Below, in pieces: positions 1 through 10,792 of a stretch of 64,000 nucleotides of DNA (its first letter is position 1; the number at the start of each line of letters is the position of its first letter). This DNA comes from Alligator mississippiensis (taxonomy: Eukaryota > Chordata > Crocodylia > Alligatoridae). Location of the stretch: assembly GCF_030867095.1 (NCBI RefSeq), contig NC_081831.1, forward strand, positions 21,862,001-21,926,000, written 5' to 3'. A model generated the notes under the pieces. That model was not told the DNA's origin and made no database searches. It was given only the letters and a program-made list of their open reading frames with translations. The translations under genes and the position numbers were made by a program.

Positions 1-1621
1 CACAAACCAGAGCCAAGAATGTTGTGGTGCCTGCAGATTACGGCAACTTGTTCCAGCCAGCATCAAACCAGCTGCTGCAAAACTGGAGGTGCTCAGAAAA
101 TGAGTTTGTGGCCAACATAAAGGCAGTGAGGACTCAGATTACAATGCCTGGGTGGATCAGATCTCCTGTCAAGCAGATGTATGTGGCCTTTAGGGCCCGC
201 CTAGGGGAGGGCACAAAGAGGGATGGGCTCTTGCAAAGTTGCTTCTCTGGAGTCTGTTTCAAAGCTGAGAGATTTTGGGAGGTACTCACTCTCTCTCAGA
301 CTCTCCTTTAAACACTTGGTGTGGAAGTACCCTCTGTCTTTCAGAGATGAGTTTTTCTACAGCAGATTTTTCTTTGCTGAGTAGCTGCTCTGGTTTCTTG
401 TGGTGGATAGACCATTGTTAAGTGTCAAGTTTGGATGCAGAGTTTGTGCTTTCAGGTAAGAGCATTATTTTTTGGAGTATAGGCATACACAGTATTTCCC
501 CTGTAGTGACTAAAGTTAAATAAAAAGGAACTGCTTGAACCCGTGACAACATAAATGAATGCTAAAGCAGGCGCTGGAAAACAAACTGGATTATATTCTG
601 TGTAAGGGGAATCAGTTTGTATGGATCCATTGTTCTGACTTGATGGGATTTGATTGTGGTTACTAGTGGGAACATAAATTCAGTCATACACCCCTGTTTG
701 TTTCCACACCATATTGGTTATCAGTAATTCATTCATTTGTGTTAAATGCCTTTGCAGACCTGAAGCAGCTGGGGAACAGCTTTCAATTGTACTGAATATT
801 AGAAAATAAAAAGCAAGGGCATTAAGGCATTTATTTTTTGTTGAAAGAGTAAATTTGAATTTTCTGTAAGCCAGGTGCAGTTCTAATTTTGAATAAGTAA
901 GAAGATGGCATATGTATAGAGAAAGCAGCTAGGGCAAGGAAATGAGGCACATTCTGCGCTCCTTTCACAATGTTTCACTGGGTGGTGGGTGTGGAGTGAC
1001 TGTTACTGGTACCTAACACTGACTGCAGAGTCAGTTCAAGTAATGGGCGACTTTATGGGAAAGACTTGTGCTGTGATTGGCATGGTGCGATGAGGAAGAG
1101 AACTCAGTGATGTGCATTCAGCAGGAAAACAGGCTGTTGAGTTGTTACTGTATGCCTCAAATATTTCTTCTTACCAGGCAAATAACCACTTGTAAATCCC
1201 AGTTTTGTAAGATTCCGAAGAAGGAGGTACGTCCTGGGAAGGAAATGTTTGTGCTTTGAGCAATGGACCTCGCTGGTTCCTTTGTGCATCATGGAACTGA
1301 CCTGATTTCCATTTGCTGGTGCTGGGTGATTTTTGTTTCATTTCTTCTGTTTAATGTTGATTTGTGGTGATCTCTGACCTTGATGCTGAACTACCAAGGT
1401 CACTTTCGTATTCTGAAGTAGTGCTGAGGTGACAGGGAAGCTGCCAGAAGCAGTCATAGGCACTTACCTGGTAATATCTGGACCGCACCCACGTCACCAG
1501 TTTGCAGAGGTATAGCCTGTGACTTCCTTCATTTCAGAGGGATTTAGTAACTCTGAAACTTTTCCATGTGCTTCATCTTGGTGTTTGTCTGAAGCAGCAT
1601 TGAAGACTCCGTTGTTCAGGT
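1..1621 (+). other. Intergenic DNA, no gene recognised
   Basis: AT-rich unique-looking sequence. An open frame at 24-311 (95 codons) has no recognisable family, no splice context and no support from composition. The LPAR2 promoter could lie here or before the window. Confidence 0.4.
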
Positions 1622-1945
1622 CAGTGATTCTCAACCTTTTTTGTACCAGGATCCATTTGTAAACATCAATGGCCAGTCCCCACCCAGTGCCCCTCACTCC
1701 TGACCTGCTGCCCCCCTAGATCCCAGCCCTCCAGTGTGTGGGCCAGGGGTGTGTGTGTGGGACACGGGGAGCCCCAAACACCCCCTTGCAGGAACTCTGA
1801 CAGCCTGTAAGGGACAAGACACTGTTTCCCACATTGTTCCCCCTTAAAGGATCATTAATTTTTAAAGTTTGTTGATCCATTTCTAAAGTTTGTTTGTGAT
1901 CCTTTCATATATTCATTCTTGTGACCCACAGGCTGAGAAACACTG
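1622..1945 (-). mobile_element. Small non-autonomous hAT element
   Basis: Ends are CAGTGATTCTCAACC and GGCTGAGAAACACTG (inverted). Flanking 8-mers GTTCAGGT and GTTTATGT agree at six of eight positions. The sequence is the reverse complement of the same family as 57250-57559 (shared GTACC..GGATCCATTTGTAAAC and CACTCCTGACCTGC stretches). Confidence 0.8.
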
Positions 1946-3109
1946 GTTTATGTGCATATGGAAGGAACTAGTTTCACAAACCTGGGCTCTACATATATAT
2001 ACTTAACATGTTTCCTTCGTTGTTTTATGCAGCTTGGTAAAGAGAAACTGTGGTTTTTAACTGCTTGTGGTGTAAATGTTCTTAGTAAAAGGAAAGTAAG
2101 GCCAAAATTACACTCTTTCCATGCAACTCAACGTGCACCTTTACAATAACCTGGGGGAATGATGGAGGCATCCACTGTACATAGCAAAGTGTATGGGGCC
2201 TGTCCAATGCTTTCTGAATCTTTAATTCTCTCAATTAACTGTGATTGGTTTCCATTATTTGGTAGAAATCCAAAACAGCATTGTGTCAGTAAATGTTTTG
2301 TTTCACAGCTCAGCAGACTTTGGAAAGTTAGAAGCTAGATGCATTCATACACACGTATAGTGTTGCATTGTTGTTTTCAATATCTATTTGATAGGAGGCG
2401 TATAAAATCTGTGTTGGGTGTGCACTATCCTTTTGTTTGGTGTGTTCAGAGTACAAAGCTTGAAGCCCAGTTTCTGTATCTATCTGTTTAACCATCATAC
2501 ACTAATCACCATAAAATCTCAGTATTTATATTGCAAAAAATTAGCATTCACTGAGCCATTCTTTAGCAAAAAGGGAACATGAATTTGAAACCTGCCTCCA
2601 GTGCATACAGCTAGCTGGTTGATGTGTGCAGCACCTTGTATCCTCTTTCTCCAGTGGACTGGTGTCATTAACCTGCCTTAGCAGAGAACAGTTGCTTTGT
2701 ATTCTTATTTTACCTTATCTTATTCTGTTTGATTTAAAACTTTGCACATGGCCTCAGATTTTGTGGGCCTGTGCAGGAAGTACTCTTGAGATGAATGAAG
2801 ATGAAGCTCCTTCCTAGAAAGACATCCTCAATTATGGTCATCTGTCTCTGACTCCCTTCCTTCCCAGTTCCTTCTGTCTGTTCTTAAACTTTCCTCCCTT
2901 CCTTCCTCATTTCATCCTGCACTGCTCAAATCCAAAAGGCTGTAGTCATCTGAAGATTCCCCCTGGGCAGATCAAAACCAGCTTCTACCCTAACCTAAGC
3001 TGTGATCGCACCAAGATGCCACCCTTGAACTGGTGCACGGAGTCCAGAAAATACTTACACCTGGGCCTCCTGCTGCTGGCTCAAAAGATAGAGGAAGGAT
3101 GAGCTTCCA

Positions 3110-3165
3110 TCTCTGTAGTTAGTCTATAATGTGCAAATCTACCCTGTTTTCTTCCTCTTCTAAAT
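3110..3165 (+). repeat. Fragment of the reptile interspersed repeat
   Basis: GTAGTTAGTCTATAATGTGC, then AAATCTACCCTGTTTTCT, is shared almost exactly with 31095-31135. Confidence 0.55.
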
Positions 3166-3209
3166 TACAGCATCGGCCTAAAATCTGAAAATCTGGTTTC
3201 CCCTTCCCA

Positions 3210-3330
3210 TTCTGGTTACTGATACTGGGCTAGATCACTTAACCTCTTGGTTCCTCGGTTTACCCAGCTACACAAATAAGAATACTCCCCTATGTTCCAG
3301 GGCAGTTCTAAGGTATATTAACTAACATTT
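3210..3330 (+). repeat. MIR-like SINE fragment
   Basis: CACTTAACCTCTTGGTTCCT followed by CGGTTTACCCAGCTACA matches the conserved MIR core (CACTTAACCTCTCTGTGCCT...). Old and diverged. Confidence 0.6.
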
Positions 3331-3664
3331 GTCCTGCACTCATACTTGGGAGAGCTTTGATCCCAGCTCCTTCCATGTTATATTTTCCAGGCCTGTCCAT
3401 CCAGTGTGTTTGCACAACTAGAAAAGGGTGTGTGGGGAGAAGTGTGGCACACATGGTAACTAGTAGGCTTGGCTGCAGTGACCTCACTGCTTGGTTACTG
3501 GCAACGTTCTTATTGCAGCAAGCCCTGCTGTTATGTCAGGGGTAGGCTCGGGAAAAATCAGACAGAGCCATGCAGCGAGTGGAGTAAGATAGAAAGAGAT
3601 GGGACTCTTAGGTTCAATTTCCAGCTCCATCTAGCAGTGTGATTAAAGGGAATGATTGGCACAA

Positions 3665-3835
3665 AGGGATTGCATGACAGGACTCCCAGGTTCTATTCCT
3701 ACTTGAGTCACTTTTGGGAGGGGGGTGGGGTTAAGTGAACCATCTCTTTGTGCATCAGTTACCCCGTCTGCAAATTGGGGCAACCTAGTTCATAAAAGAA
3801 TAGTGAGGATTAAAGAGTTAATCTTTAATGCATAT
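3665..3835 (+). repeat. MIR-like SINE
   Basis: CTCCCAGGTTCTATTCCTAC, then TTGTGCATCAGTTACCCCGT, CTGCAAATTGGGG and GTGAGGATTAAAGAGTTAAT follow the MIR consensus order, with a small G-rich insertion before the core. Confidence 0.7.
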
Positions 3836-6227
3836 TAGGGCTCTGGGCTGGAAGCTAGAGAAGGAAAATAAATGCAGAAGGTCTGTTGGATATTAATGTC
3901 CTCAGAATGCCTTAAGGAAGGCAGCTCTAAACTGAGCTTTTTTCCACCCTTGGGTGCAGCATTGACTCCCAGATTACAAACAACCAGATCTCTCTGGCTT
4001 GTTTACCTTGCTGTGTTATTTTATAGTTACATAATGAGGTTAGACAATTTAGACTGCTTAATTAACTCATCATTATCCTTCTCTCAAGCCACACCAAGGA
4101 GTAAACTCCTGCAGCCAGGTACCAAGGGAAAACCTTGAGTAGTTACAAAACATTAAACACCTGTTTCTCACAAAGCAAGCATGTTGTACCCACTGTGTGC
4201 GCCCTGGCTATGAGTAAGCACATCTGCTTCAGGTGGCAGAAGGATATGCTGTTACTAGGTCTTGAAACTTCAGGCTGCTTTGTTTTGTATGGCATCTCAA
4301 ATGTAAGCTGCTGCTGCTCAAGTGCTTTGTAATGTTAAGTAAGAGGTAACAGGCAGGGAGAGAGAGGTGAACAGTTTTAGTGCAAAAGGAGACTTTTCCT
4401 GCCTGTTTTGGAGGAAAGGGAAGGGTTGTTCAGGAGAGCAACAGCTGAGAATATATTTGCACCCATGGAGAGAAGAGGAGTCCAGTCCTAGGTAAGGTGT
4501 GGGAAAGAAACAAAGTAGTGGTGAGGGACAAAAACAGTGAGATCATCTGGATGGATTGAAATTAAAGTCTTGTGTTTCTGGATATAAGGAAGTATGTGCT
4601 CAGACTCATGCTGAACAGGAATTCTATGCCAGCATAGCTCTAGTGGCAATGGCTCTGTAAGGTAGAAAAGTCCATTTATCCCAGCCTCTGAATCTTTCCA
4701 TTGACTTCAGTGAACTTTGAATCAGGTGGCTGTTTAATTGTGTTGTGCTGAGGATTTGTGGGAAAGGCAAGTTGCTTCTAAACCAAGTGGGCTAGTAGTT
4801 GATACCCTGGAGTATGGAATTCAGTTACTCTTGTACCATTGTACCACTCTCTTACCATGAATAGCTACAAATGTTAGAGCCAATTAAGTTTATCCAGCTG
4901 TCAAAAACCCAGGCGCATGGACTGGTCTGCTGCTTTTCTGCAGTAGTGTCCGCTTTTGGTCAGGTTGTGTTAGACCAAGAATGTACATTTACCTCTTCTT
5001 CCATCTACTCTGGAAGAGTTAGCAAGCCCTGGAGATCACTAGAATCCAGAACCAGCCCGTGAGTTTCTTATCACACAGCCTTGGGCAACAAAATTACCTC
5101 AACCATTATAAGAGACGTGCATTCCCCAAGCCAAGAGCAGAGACCCTAGGGAGCCTATGACAGCTGCAAAGAATCATAGTTATCATCACATTTTTGTTTG
5201 ATGATTGACTGCTGAATGTCTCTGTTATGTGCTTTGTTTTAAATTTTTTTATATAGACCAGCTGGGACTACAATAACAATTGTGGCTCTGTCTCCCACAG
5301 ATAGTAGCTGCTCAGTCTGGAAACAGATATGCCTAAGGAAGAATCCCTTATCAGATCTGGGCAAGCCACTCAAGCCTGGTCCATTTCCGGCATCATGTTG
5401 TATCCTCAACATAACTTTATTGGAGTCAGTTGAATTTCTTGGGCCTCCTGTTGCCTTGTGCAGTTATTCACACCAGTGTAAAACAGTGAAGATTGCTGCC
5501 TTTCCATTCTGCAGTATTGCATATCCACTGGGCCATAGCAACCAACTAACTACTCAAGGTACAAAAAAGCCAAGAATCAAGGTCCTTGTTCGGGGCGTTT
5601 GTATTGGCAGAAATGTTCTCCTTCCCCCTCAGGTTTCTACTGTGTTTATGCATAAAATTGGAGTGAGGGTCATGTGAATCACATTTCGTTTTCTTTTTTT
5701 CAGAGGCTGCAGCCAAAGGCATTTCTCAGTGACAGTAGATCAGGGCAGGCAATTATTTTGGGTGGAGGGCCACTTGACAAGTTTTGGCGAGCTGTTGGGG
5801 GACGCATAGATGTGAACTGGCAAAGTTCGTGAATGACACCAAATTATGGGGGAGGGCAGTCACAGTGTAGGACGGGCTGGGGATACAGGCCGACCTGGAC
5901 ACACTCTCAAGGTGGGCTGACCAAAATTGGATGGGCTTCAAATGTAGAGAAGTGTAAGGTGCTGCACCTTGGTAGGAAGAAGCCTCAATGTACTGACAAG
6001 CTCAGCAATGCTACACTCACTAGCGCCATGACCGAAAGAGACTTGGGGATCCTGACTGAACACAAGATGAATACAAGTCATCAATGTGATGCTGTGGCTG
6101 GCAAAGCAAACCAAACTCTGGTGTGCATCCACTGATGCATCTCAAGCAGAGCCAGGGATGTTATCCTCCTGCTTTACTCGGCCTTGGTGAAGCCACAGCT
6201 GGAGTACTGTGTCCAGTTTTGGGGCCC

Positions 6228-7740
6228 TGTCGCGGCGCACCTCACTGCCCTGCTCCTAGAGAGGGGAAAACTGCCAGAGGAAAAGCTCTGGCAGTGCATA
6301 AGGAGCCCTAGCGGTGATTAGCGAGTACAGCTGTGGGTTGCTGGGGCAACTAAGGAGAGTCAGCTGCTGGTAGGAGGCAGGGCCTGGCCCTTATAAAGCC
6401 CAGGGCTGAAGCCAGGTTGGCAGTTCCCTGCCAGCAGCCAGAGAGGCAGGAGCTCTCTCAGCCATGACGCTAGAAGCAGTTACAGAAGGCAGCTCGGGAG
6501 GCTTGAGCTGTGGTGTTAAGTTATAGCCAGGCAACTTCAATTTGTGTTACAGCCTAGGGGCTTGTGGTTTTGCTTTGGCGTTGTTATTTATTAGACAGGT
6601 GGTTTGGGTGAGGCTATAGGGGTTGGAGGAGGCCTCATCGGGGACTCACAAGAGAGTGTGAGAACCCCGGTGACAGTAAGGGTGCAACTTACGGGGTGCA
6701 TAGACCCCAGCCCCAGAGAGGGGCGTTTGGAGAAGCCCCAGCGTGGGCCTGACGAACCCCAGGAGGGGGCACTACTAAGAAGCCCGAGCGTGGGCGTGGC
6801 GAGCCCCAGGAAGGGGGGAGTGTACTTTAGAGAAGCCCAGCATGGGCACAGCAAGCCCCAGAGAGGGGGCAGCATTGCGGAAGGCCCTAGAGAAGGGGGC
6901 AGCACTATGTGAGAAGCCCAAGAGGGGCAATATGTGAGAAGCCCGAGAGGGGCATGACGAGCCCGGTAACAGGCTAGCACTACAGAAAACCCAAGAGAAG
7001 GGCAGGGTGCTGCGGTGGACCCCAGGAAAAGGGGTTAGCAGCACAGTGCACCCAAGAGAAGGGCAGGGTGCTGCGGTGGACCCCAGGAAAAGGGGTTAGC
7101 AGCACAGTGCACCCAAGAGAAGGGCAGGGTGCTGCAGTGGTCCCCAGGAAAAGAGGATAGCAGTACAGCGTCCAGGAAAAGGGGAAGCAGCACAGTGGGC
7201 CTGAAAGACTGGAGGCTCGATATAGAGTCCCAAAGTGGGCAAGGGTCCCCGAATGGGACAACGCTTTTAGAGGAAGCCCCAGAGAAGAGGGGCAGCACTA
7301 GAAAAGGCCCCAGAGAAGGGGGCAGCATTTTAGGAAGCCCAAGGTGGGCACGGCGAGCCCCAAAGAGGGGAGCGCCTTATGAGAGAAGGCCCCAGAGAAA
7401 GGGGCAGCACTAGAGAAGGCCCCAGAGAAGGGGGCAGTGTACGTATAGAGGGACAAACCAATGTCTATCACATCTGCAAGGCTTGGGGCGTGGTATTAGG
7501 GGTTGGTAGGAGCCACGCGTAGCCCATAGGGCTAGGGTGCCCCGAAGCACCCATTTGTGCTGGACAAGATCCACGAGGGGTCCAGGAGTCTACGTGTCCA
7601 AGAGGGTATAAGGCAGCCTCCCAACTTAACGTAAGAGCAAAGACGTGGCGGGCGAGAATAGAGGGTGCCCTTGGGCCGACTTGACACAGAGAGGGGGCCT
7701 CAAGGAGATCACGGCCCTCCTGTAGGACCCCGCCGTGACA
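6228..7740 (+). mobile_element. Solo LTR, family A copy 1 (fossil LTR retroelement), inserted in CR1
   Basis: It begins TGTCGCGGCG and ends CGCCGTGACA, a near-perfect inverted TG..CA terminus. A perfect 5-bp duplication GGCCC flanks it (6223-6227 and 7741-7745). It has a TATAAA-like box near 6393 and a G/A-rich core of short repeats, including about three copies of a 61-bp unit (roughly 7001-7185). There is no internal coding region, so it is a solo LTR. The superfamily (Gypsy or a class III-like retroelement) is not decidable; a 5-bp duplication fits either. Open frames of up to 129 codons inside are repeat-driven. Confidence 0.88.
7001..7190 (+). repeat. 61-bp tandem repeat inside solo LTR A
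   Basis: The unit beginning GGCAGGGTGCTGCGGTGG recurs at about 7001, 7062 and 7123. Copies 1 and 2 are nearly identical and the third has diverged. The matching part of the second LTR copy (about 17776-17890) has only about two looser units, so the copies differ in repeat number. Confidence 0.85.
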
Positions 7741-7920
7741 GGCCCCCACTTCCGGAGGGATGTGGAAAAGCTTGAGAGAGTCCAGAGGAGAGCCACTCAT
7801 ATGATTCAAGGCCTGGAGGGCAGGTCATATGAGGAGAGGCGGAGGGATCTGGGACTCTTCAGCCTGGAACAGAGAAGGCTCAGGGGGGACTTGGTGGCAG
7901 CCTACAATTATATAAGAGGG

Positions 7921-8873
7921 TGTAACAGGGGGCCTTCTCAGGGCTGATTTTTCTGTGGCCCGCCCACCTGTTTCTGGGCTAACCGCCCACCTTCTTTCCT
8001 GCCATACCTTGATGATAATTAATTAATTAATTGATTGATGTTAATTAAGCAGGAGGCTGCCCATTTCTTGCCCCGATGCCAGGGGGTGCTATCTGCGGCT
8101 CCATTCCTTCCCTACACCACAGCCCAAGCCTCGCAGGTAGCATCTATAGTTCTTACAATCACTGGCCCCGTGCTGGGCCCAGACTTCTCAGATGGGGACC
8201 CCTCTAAGATCCCTCAATTCCAGCGGCCTGTGCTGTCTTCATTCCCGGCTGCATGGCTCCCTGAGCGGCTCCCCCTTACGGGTGTGGTCCCCCCAGGACC
8301 TTTGGCTCTACTGGCCCTGGCCCACTTCCAGGCCAGTCGGAGCCCCAGGCCCTCAGCTCTGGGCATCCCTCGCGGTGGGCCCCCAGCCCTTCAGCCCTTC
8401 CGGTCCTGGGCCCAGCATGGACCAGTCAGGGATGTTAAGACAGGTTTGAGTCTATGGCTCCACTCTCTAACTAGGGTCCACCTTCCAGACCCTACAAAGT
8501 GGGTAACCCACCCAGTTGTGGGAGCTGGGGTTAAGGCGCCCCAACCCGCTTTTCACCGGGGTGGTAACTGGCCTGGCATTTCCTGGGGGCTCCCACGCCA
8601 CTGGGAGCCCCACCAGGCCACCCACTCCCAGCAGGGTGCAGTTTTAGGTCATGCCCAGGATTAGGAGCCTCCTTACCATCCCCTACAGCTCCTCCCTTAC
8701 CTCTAGATGATACCAGCAGCCCTCCGGCCCAGCAATGTTGTTGCCCGGCTTGCTAGCAGCAAAGTCCTGTTTATATGGGCAGCCCTGAATCCAAAATAGC
8801 TGCCCTCATCAGGCACCTGCTGGCTGCTGTCTTCTGGCCCTTAAAGTGGCAGCACACACAGTGCCCTGCCACA
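7921..8873 (+). mobile_element. Solo LTR, family B (fossil LTR retroelement), inserted in CR1
   Basis: It begins TGTAACAGGG and ends CCCTGCCACA (inverted TGTggCAGGG), with a perfect 5-bp duplication GAGGG on each side (7916-7920 and 8874-8878). The CR1 reading resumes right after the duplication. The interior is C/G-rich with an AATT microsatellite (about 8017-8046). A 209-codon open frame inside has no recognisable domain. It shares no obvious sequence with family A. Confidence 0.82.
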
Positions 8874-10734
8874 GAGGGGTACACCAGGACCTGGGAGAAC
8901 AGCTGTTCACCAGAGCTCCCCAAGGGATAACAAGGTCCAACGGTGATAAACTCCAGGAAGGCCGATTTAGACTAGACATAAGAAAAAAGTTCTTTATGGT
9001 GTGTGTGTCCAGGGTCTGAAACAGACTCCCCCCAGAGGTGGTACAAGCACCTACCCTGGAGTCTTTCAGAAAACATCTGGATAGTTTTCTTGCTGGGATC
9101 ACGTGATCCCAGCTGACTTCCTGTCTATGGCAGGCGGCCGGACTCGATGATCTCAGGAGGTCCCTTCCAACCCTTAATGTCTATGAAATGTATGAAATCT
9201 TAGAACCAGAAAAAAACAAATCATACACTAGAACAAACACCTACTATAATATATTTTAATTTTATTACAAAAAATATTTGTCATGACTTCTGATTGTGTA
9301 CTGTATATGGAAGGGATTGCATAATAGCTCTCAAATAAAGTGTCGCTTATATTGTGTGTGTGTGTGTGTGTATGGTGGGGTGTGGGGGGTTGTGAGAGGG
9401 TGTGGCCGTGTAGAGGGGCATAGGGTATGTCGGGGTGTATGTATATGTTGATGGGAGTTGTGGGGGCAGGGTGTGGGTGTGAGGGAGGGTGAGGGGTGTA
9501 GGGACCCCTCCCCAACTCCCCCCATGGCGTACAGCCTCCACTTGCTGGCAGCAGCAGCAGGCAGGGAGGTCAGGGCACTTTTGCCTGGTGCCAGTGCTGT
9601 GTGCAGCAGAGGGAGCACAGCCTGCCTTGCTGCTTCTTTTGCTGGGGCTCTGCGCTACATGCCTGCAACACCAGCACTTGCAGCAGAGAAAGCCTGCTGC
9701 TGGAACCTGCTGCCTCCCCTGCTGTGCAGGACCCTGCACACCACCAGGAGAGGAGGGAGCCCCATCCCCATGGAGTCCAGTGCAGGGCTTCCCCACTGCA
9801 AGTGTGGGAGCTGCAGGTGCACAGTGCAGAGCCCCTGGGGTAGAGGCAGCCAGGCAGGCTGCACTGGGGCTGCGATCCTTGCCCCCAGTGCAGCACTGGC
9901 CACAGGGGCAACGTATAGGGAGTGCACGCAGGTGAACGTGCACTCCCTGAGCATGGCAGTGCATCCTCTGCAAAAAGGTGCCACTGACACTGTCAGCAGT
10001 GCCTGCGGACAGTCATTGCTCACCATCCTGCCACTGACACTGCTGGCGGTGTCTGTGGGTGATCCACGATCACTCCTGGCCACTGCCCCTGGTCAGCACT
10101 CGCCACTACTCCCCACCCTGCTGCTGACAGTGCTAGTGGTGTCTGCAGGAGCTCCCCCGCTGCAAGTGCTGGAGCTGCAGGCTTGCAGAGCAGAGCCCCA
10201 GTGAAAGAGGCAGCTAGGCAGGCTGTGTTTTCCCCGCCATGCGCGGTGCTGATCAGAGCTGTGCCCCACTGGGCGCCTGCACCAGCACGAGCGCCCTGAC
10301 CTCCCTACTTGCTGCTGCTGCTGGCAGCAGGGGCTGCATGCCATGGGGCGAGTGTGTGGGGGGGCCCCTACACCCTCTACCCTCACACCCACACCCTGCC
10401 CAGCCCAGCCACCCTGCTGGGTTCAGGCTTCACGCTGTGCTCTGCACTTCCGCCCAGCTGCCCCAAGCAAGTTGGACTTCCAAGAAACCAAGCAGGTTCC
10501 TGTGGGGCGGCTGCAGCAGGAGCCCTGCCCGGAAGCTGCTGCTGGCTGGGCAGGGCCCTTCTGCCCAAGAAGCAGGGAGCAAGGTGCAATAGGTTACGTT
10601 ATGGGAGGGTGTACACATGGGTGCCTCACTCCCAGCCCTGTGGAGAGAAGGGCTGGGCAGGGCACAGTTTGTTGGGGGATGCTGCAGGCCAAGTGCCTGG
10701 ATCCGGCCCGCAGGCCACATTTTGCCCACCCCTG

Positions 10735-10792
10735 CAATAGGTGGATATGAATGTGCTAATACTTCTCTCCTCTGTCTTTAGGTATAGTAAAG
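10735..10792 (+). promoter_or_regulatory. LPAR2: 3' splice site region in front of the LPAR2 coding exon
   Basis: A pyrimidine-rich tract with AG at 10780-10781 and a plausible branch-point sequence (GTGCTAAT, near 10753-10760) leads into the LPAR2 coding exon. All of these signals sit in 47 bases of unique DNA left between the end of the transposon stack (10734) and the exon. The LPAR2 promoter and first non-coding exon are not recognisable within 1-10.7 kb; they may lie before the window. Confidence 0.7.

Larger units (their letters stand above)
1946..5732 (+). other. Intergenic or LPAR2 5' intron DNA with old SINE pieces
   Basis: Apart from the MIR and reptile-repeat fragments listed separately, nothing is recognised. 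A 131-codon open frame at 5282-5677 has no family resemblance. Confidence 0.4.
5809..9204 (+). mobile_element. CR1 LINE 3' part, inserted in the hAT element and itself split by two solo LTRs
   Basis: CR1 pieces lie at about 5809-6227, 7741-7920 and 8874-9204. The first encodes the end of the reverse transcriptase (VNDTKL in place of ADDTKL, then KCKVLHLGR, TERDLGIL and [15 protein letters not shown]). The second has [36 protein letters not shown] and GDLVAAYNY. The third gives GRFRLDIRKKFF and ESFRKHLDSFLAGIT, then the CR1 3' UTR (CGGACTCGATGATCTC, GGTCCCTTCCAACCC) and a terminal CTATGAAATGTATGAAATC repeat. This is the usual 5'-truncated CR1 with its family-typical 3' tail and no target duplication. 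Frame breaks show it is inactive. Confidence 0.9.
5741..10734 (-). mobile_element. Large hAT-type DNA transposon copy, non-autonomous, interrupted by a CR1 LINE
   Basis: The left end at 5741 reads CAGGGCAGGCAATTATTTT. The right end, read on the minus strand from 10734, is CAGGGGTGGGCAAAATGTGG, giving inverted ends of about 13 bases. Flanking 8-mers CAGTAGAT (5733-5740) and CAATAGGT (10735-10742) differ only by two transitions, as expected for an aged 8-bp hAT duplication. Element sequence runs 5741 to about 5808, stops, and resumes at about 9205. There CAAATCATACACTAGAA and ACACCTACTATAA match the inverted copy at 46506-47470, which shows both parts are one element. The 9.35-10.7 kb part is GC-rich with many CAG/CTG triplets and a TG microsatellite (about 9353-9371). 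The long open frames there, up to 248 codons on both strands, look compositional. No transposase is recognisable. Confidence 0.85.

Noticed and set aside
24-311. 95-codon open frame at the very start of the window
   Set aside because: No recognisable domain, no Kozak or splice context, and not similar to any gene I expect next to LPAR2; treated as chance.
6591-7413. Several overlapping 90-130 codon open frames on both strands
   Set aside because: All lie in the tandem-repeat core of solo LTR A; the repeat makes the same peptide fragments in several frames.
8035-8664. 209-codon open frame
   Set aside because: Inside solo LTR B, Pro-rich composition from C-rich DNA, no domain; not a gene of the element.
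9347-10750. Open frames of 113-248 codons on both strands, Cys/Ala/Leu-rich
   Set aside because: Within the GC- and CAG-rich interior of a non-autonomous hAT; overlapping frames on both strands point to composition, and no transposase motif is seen.
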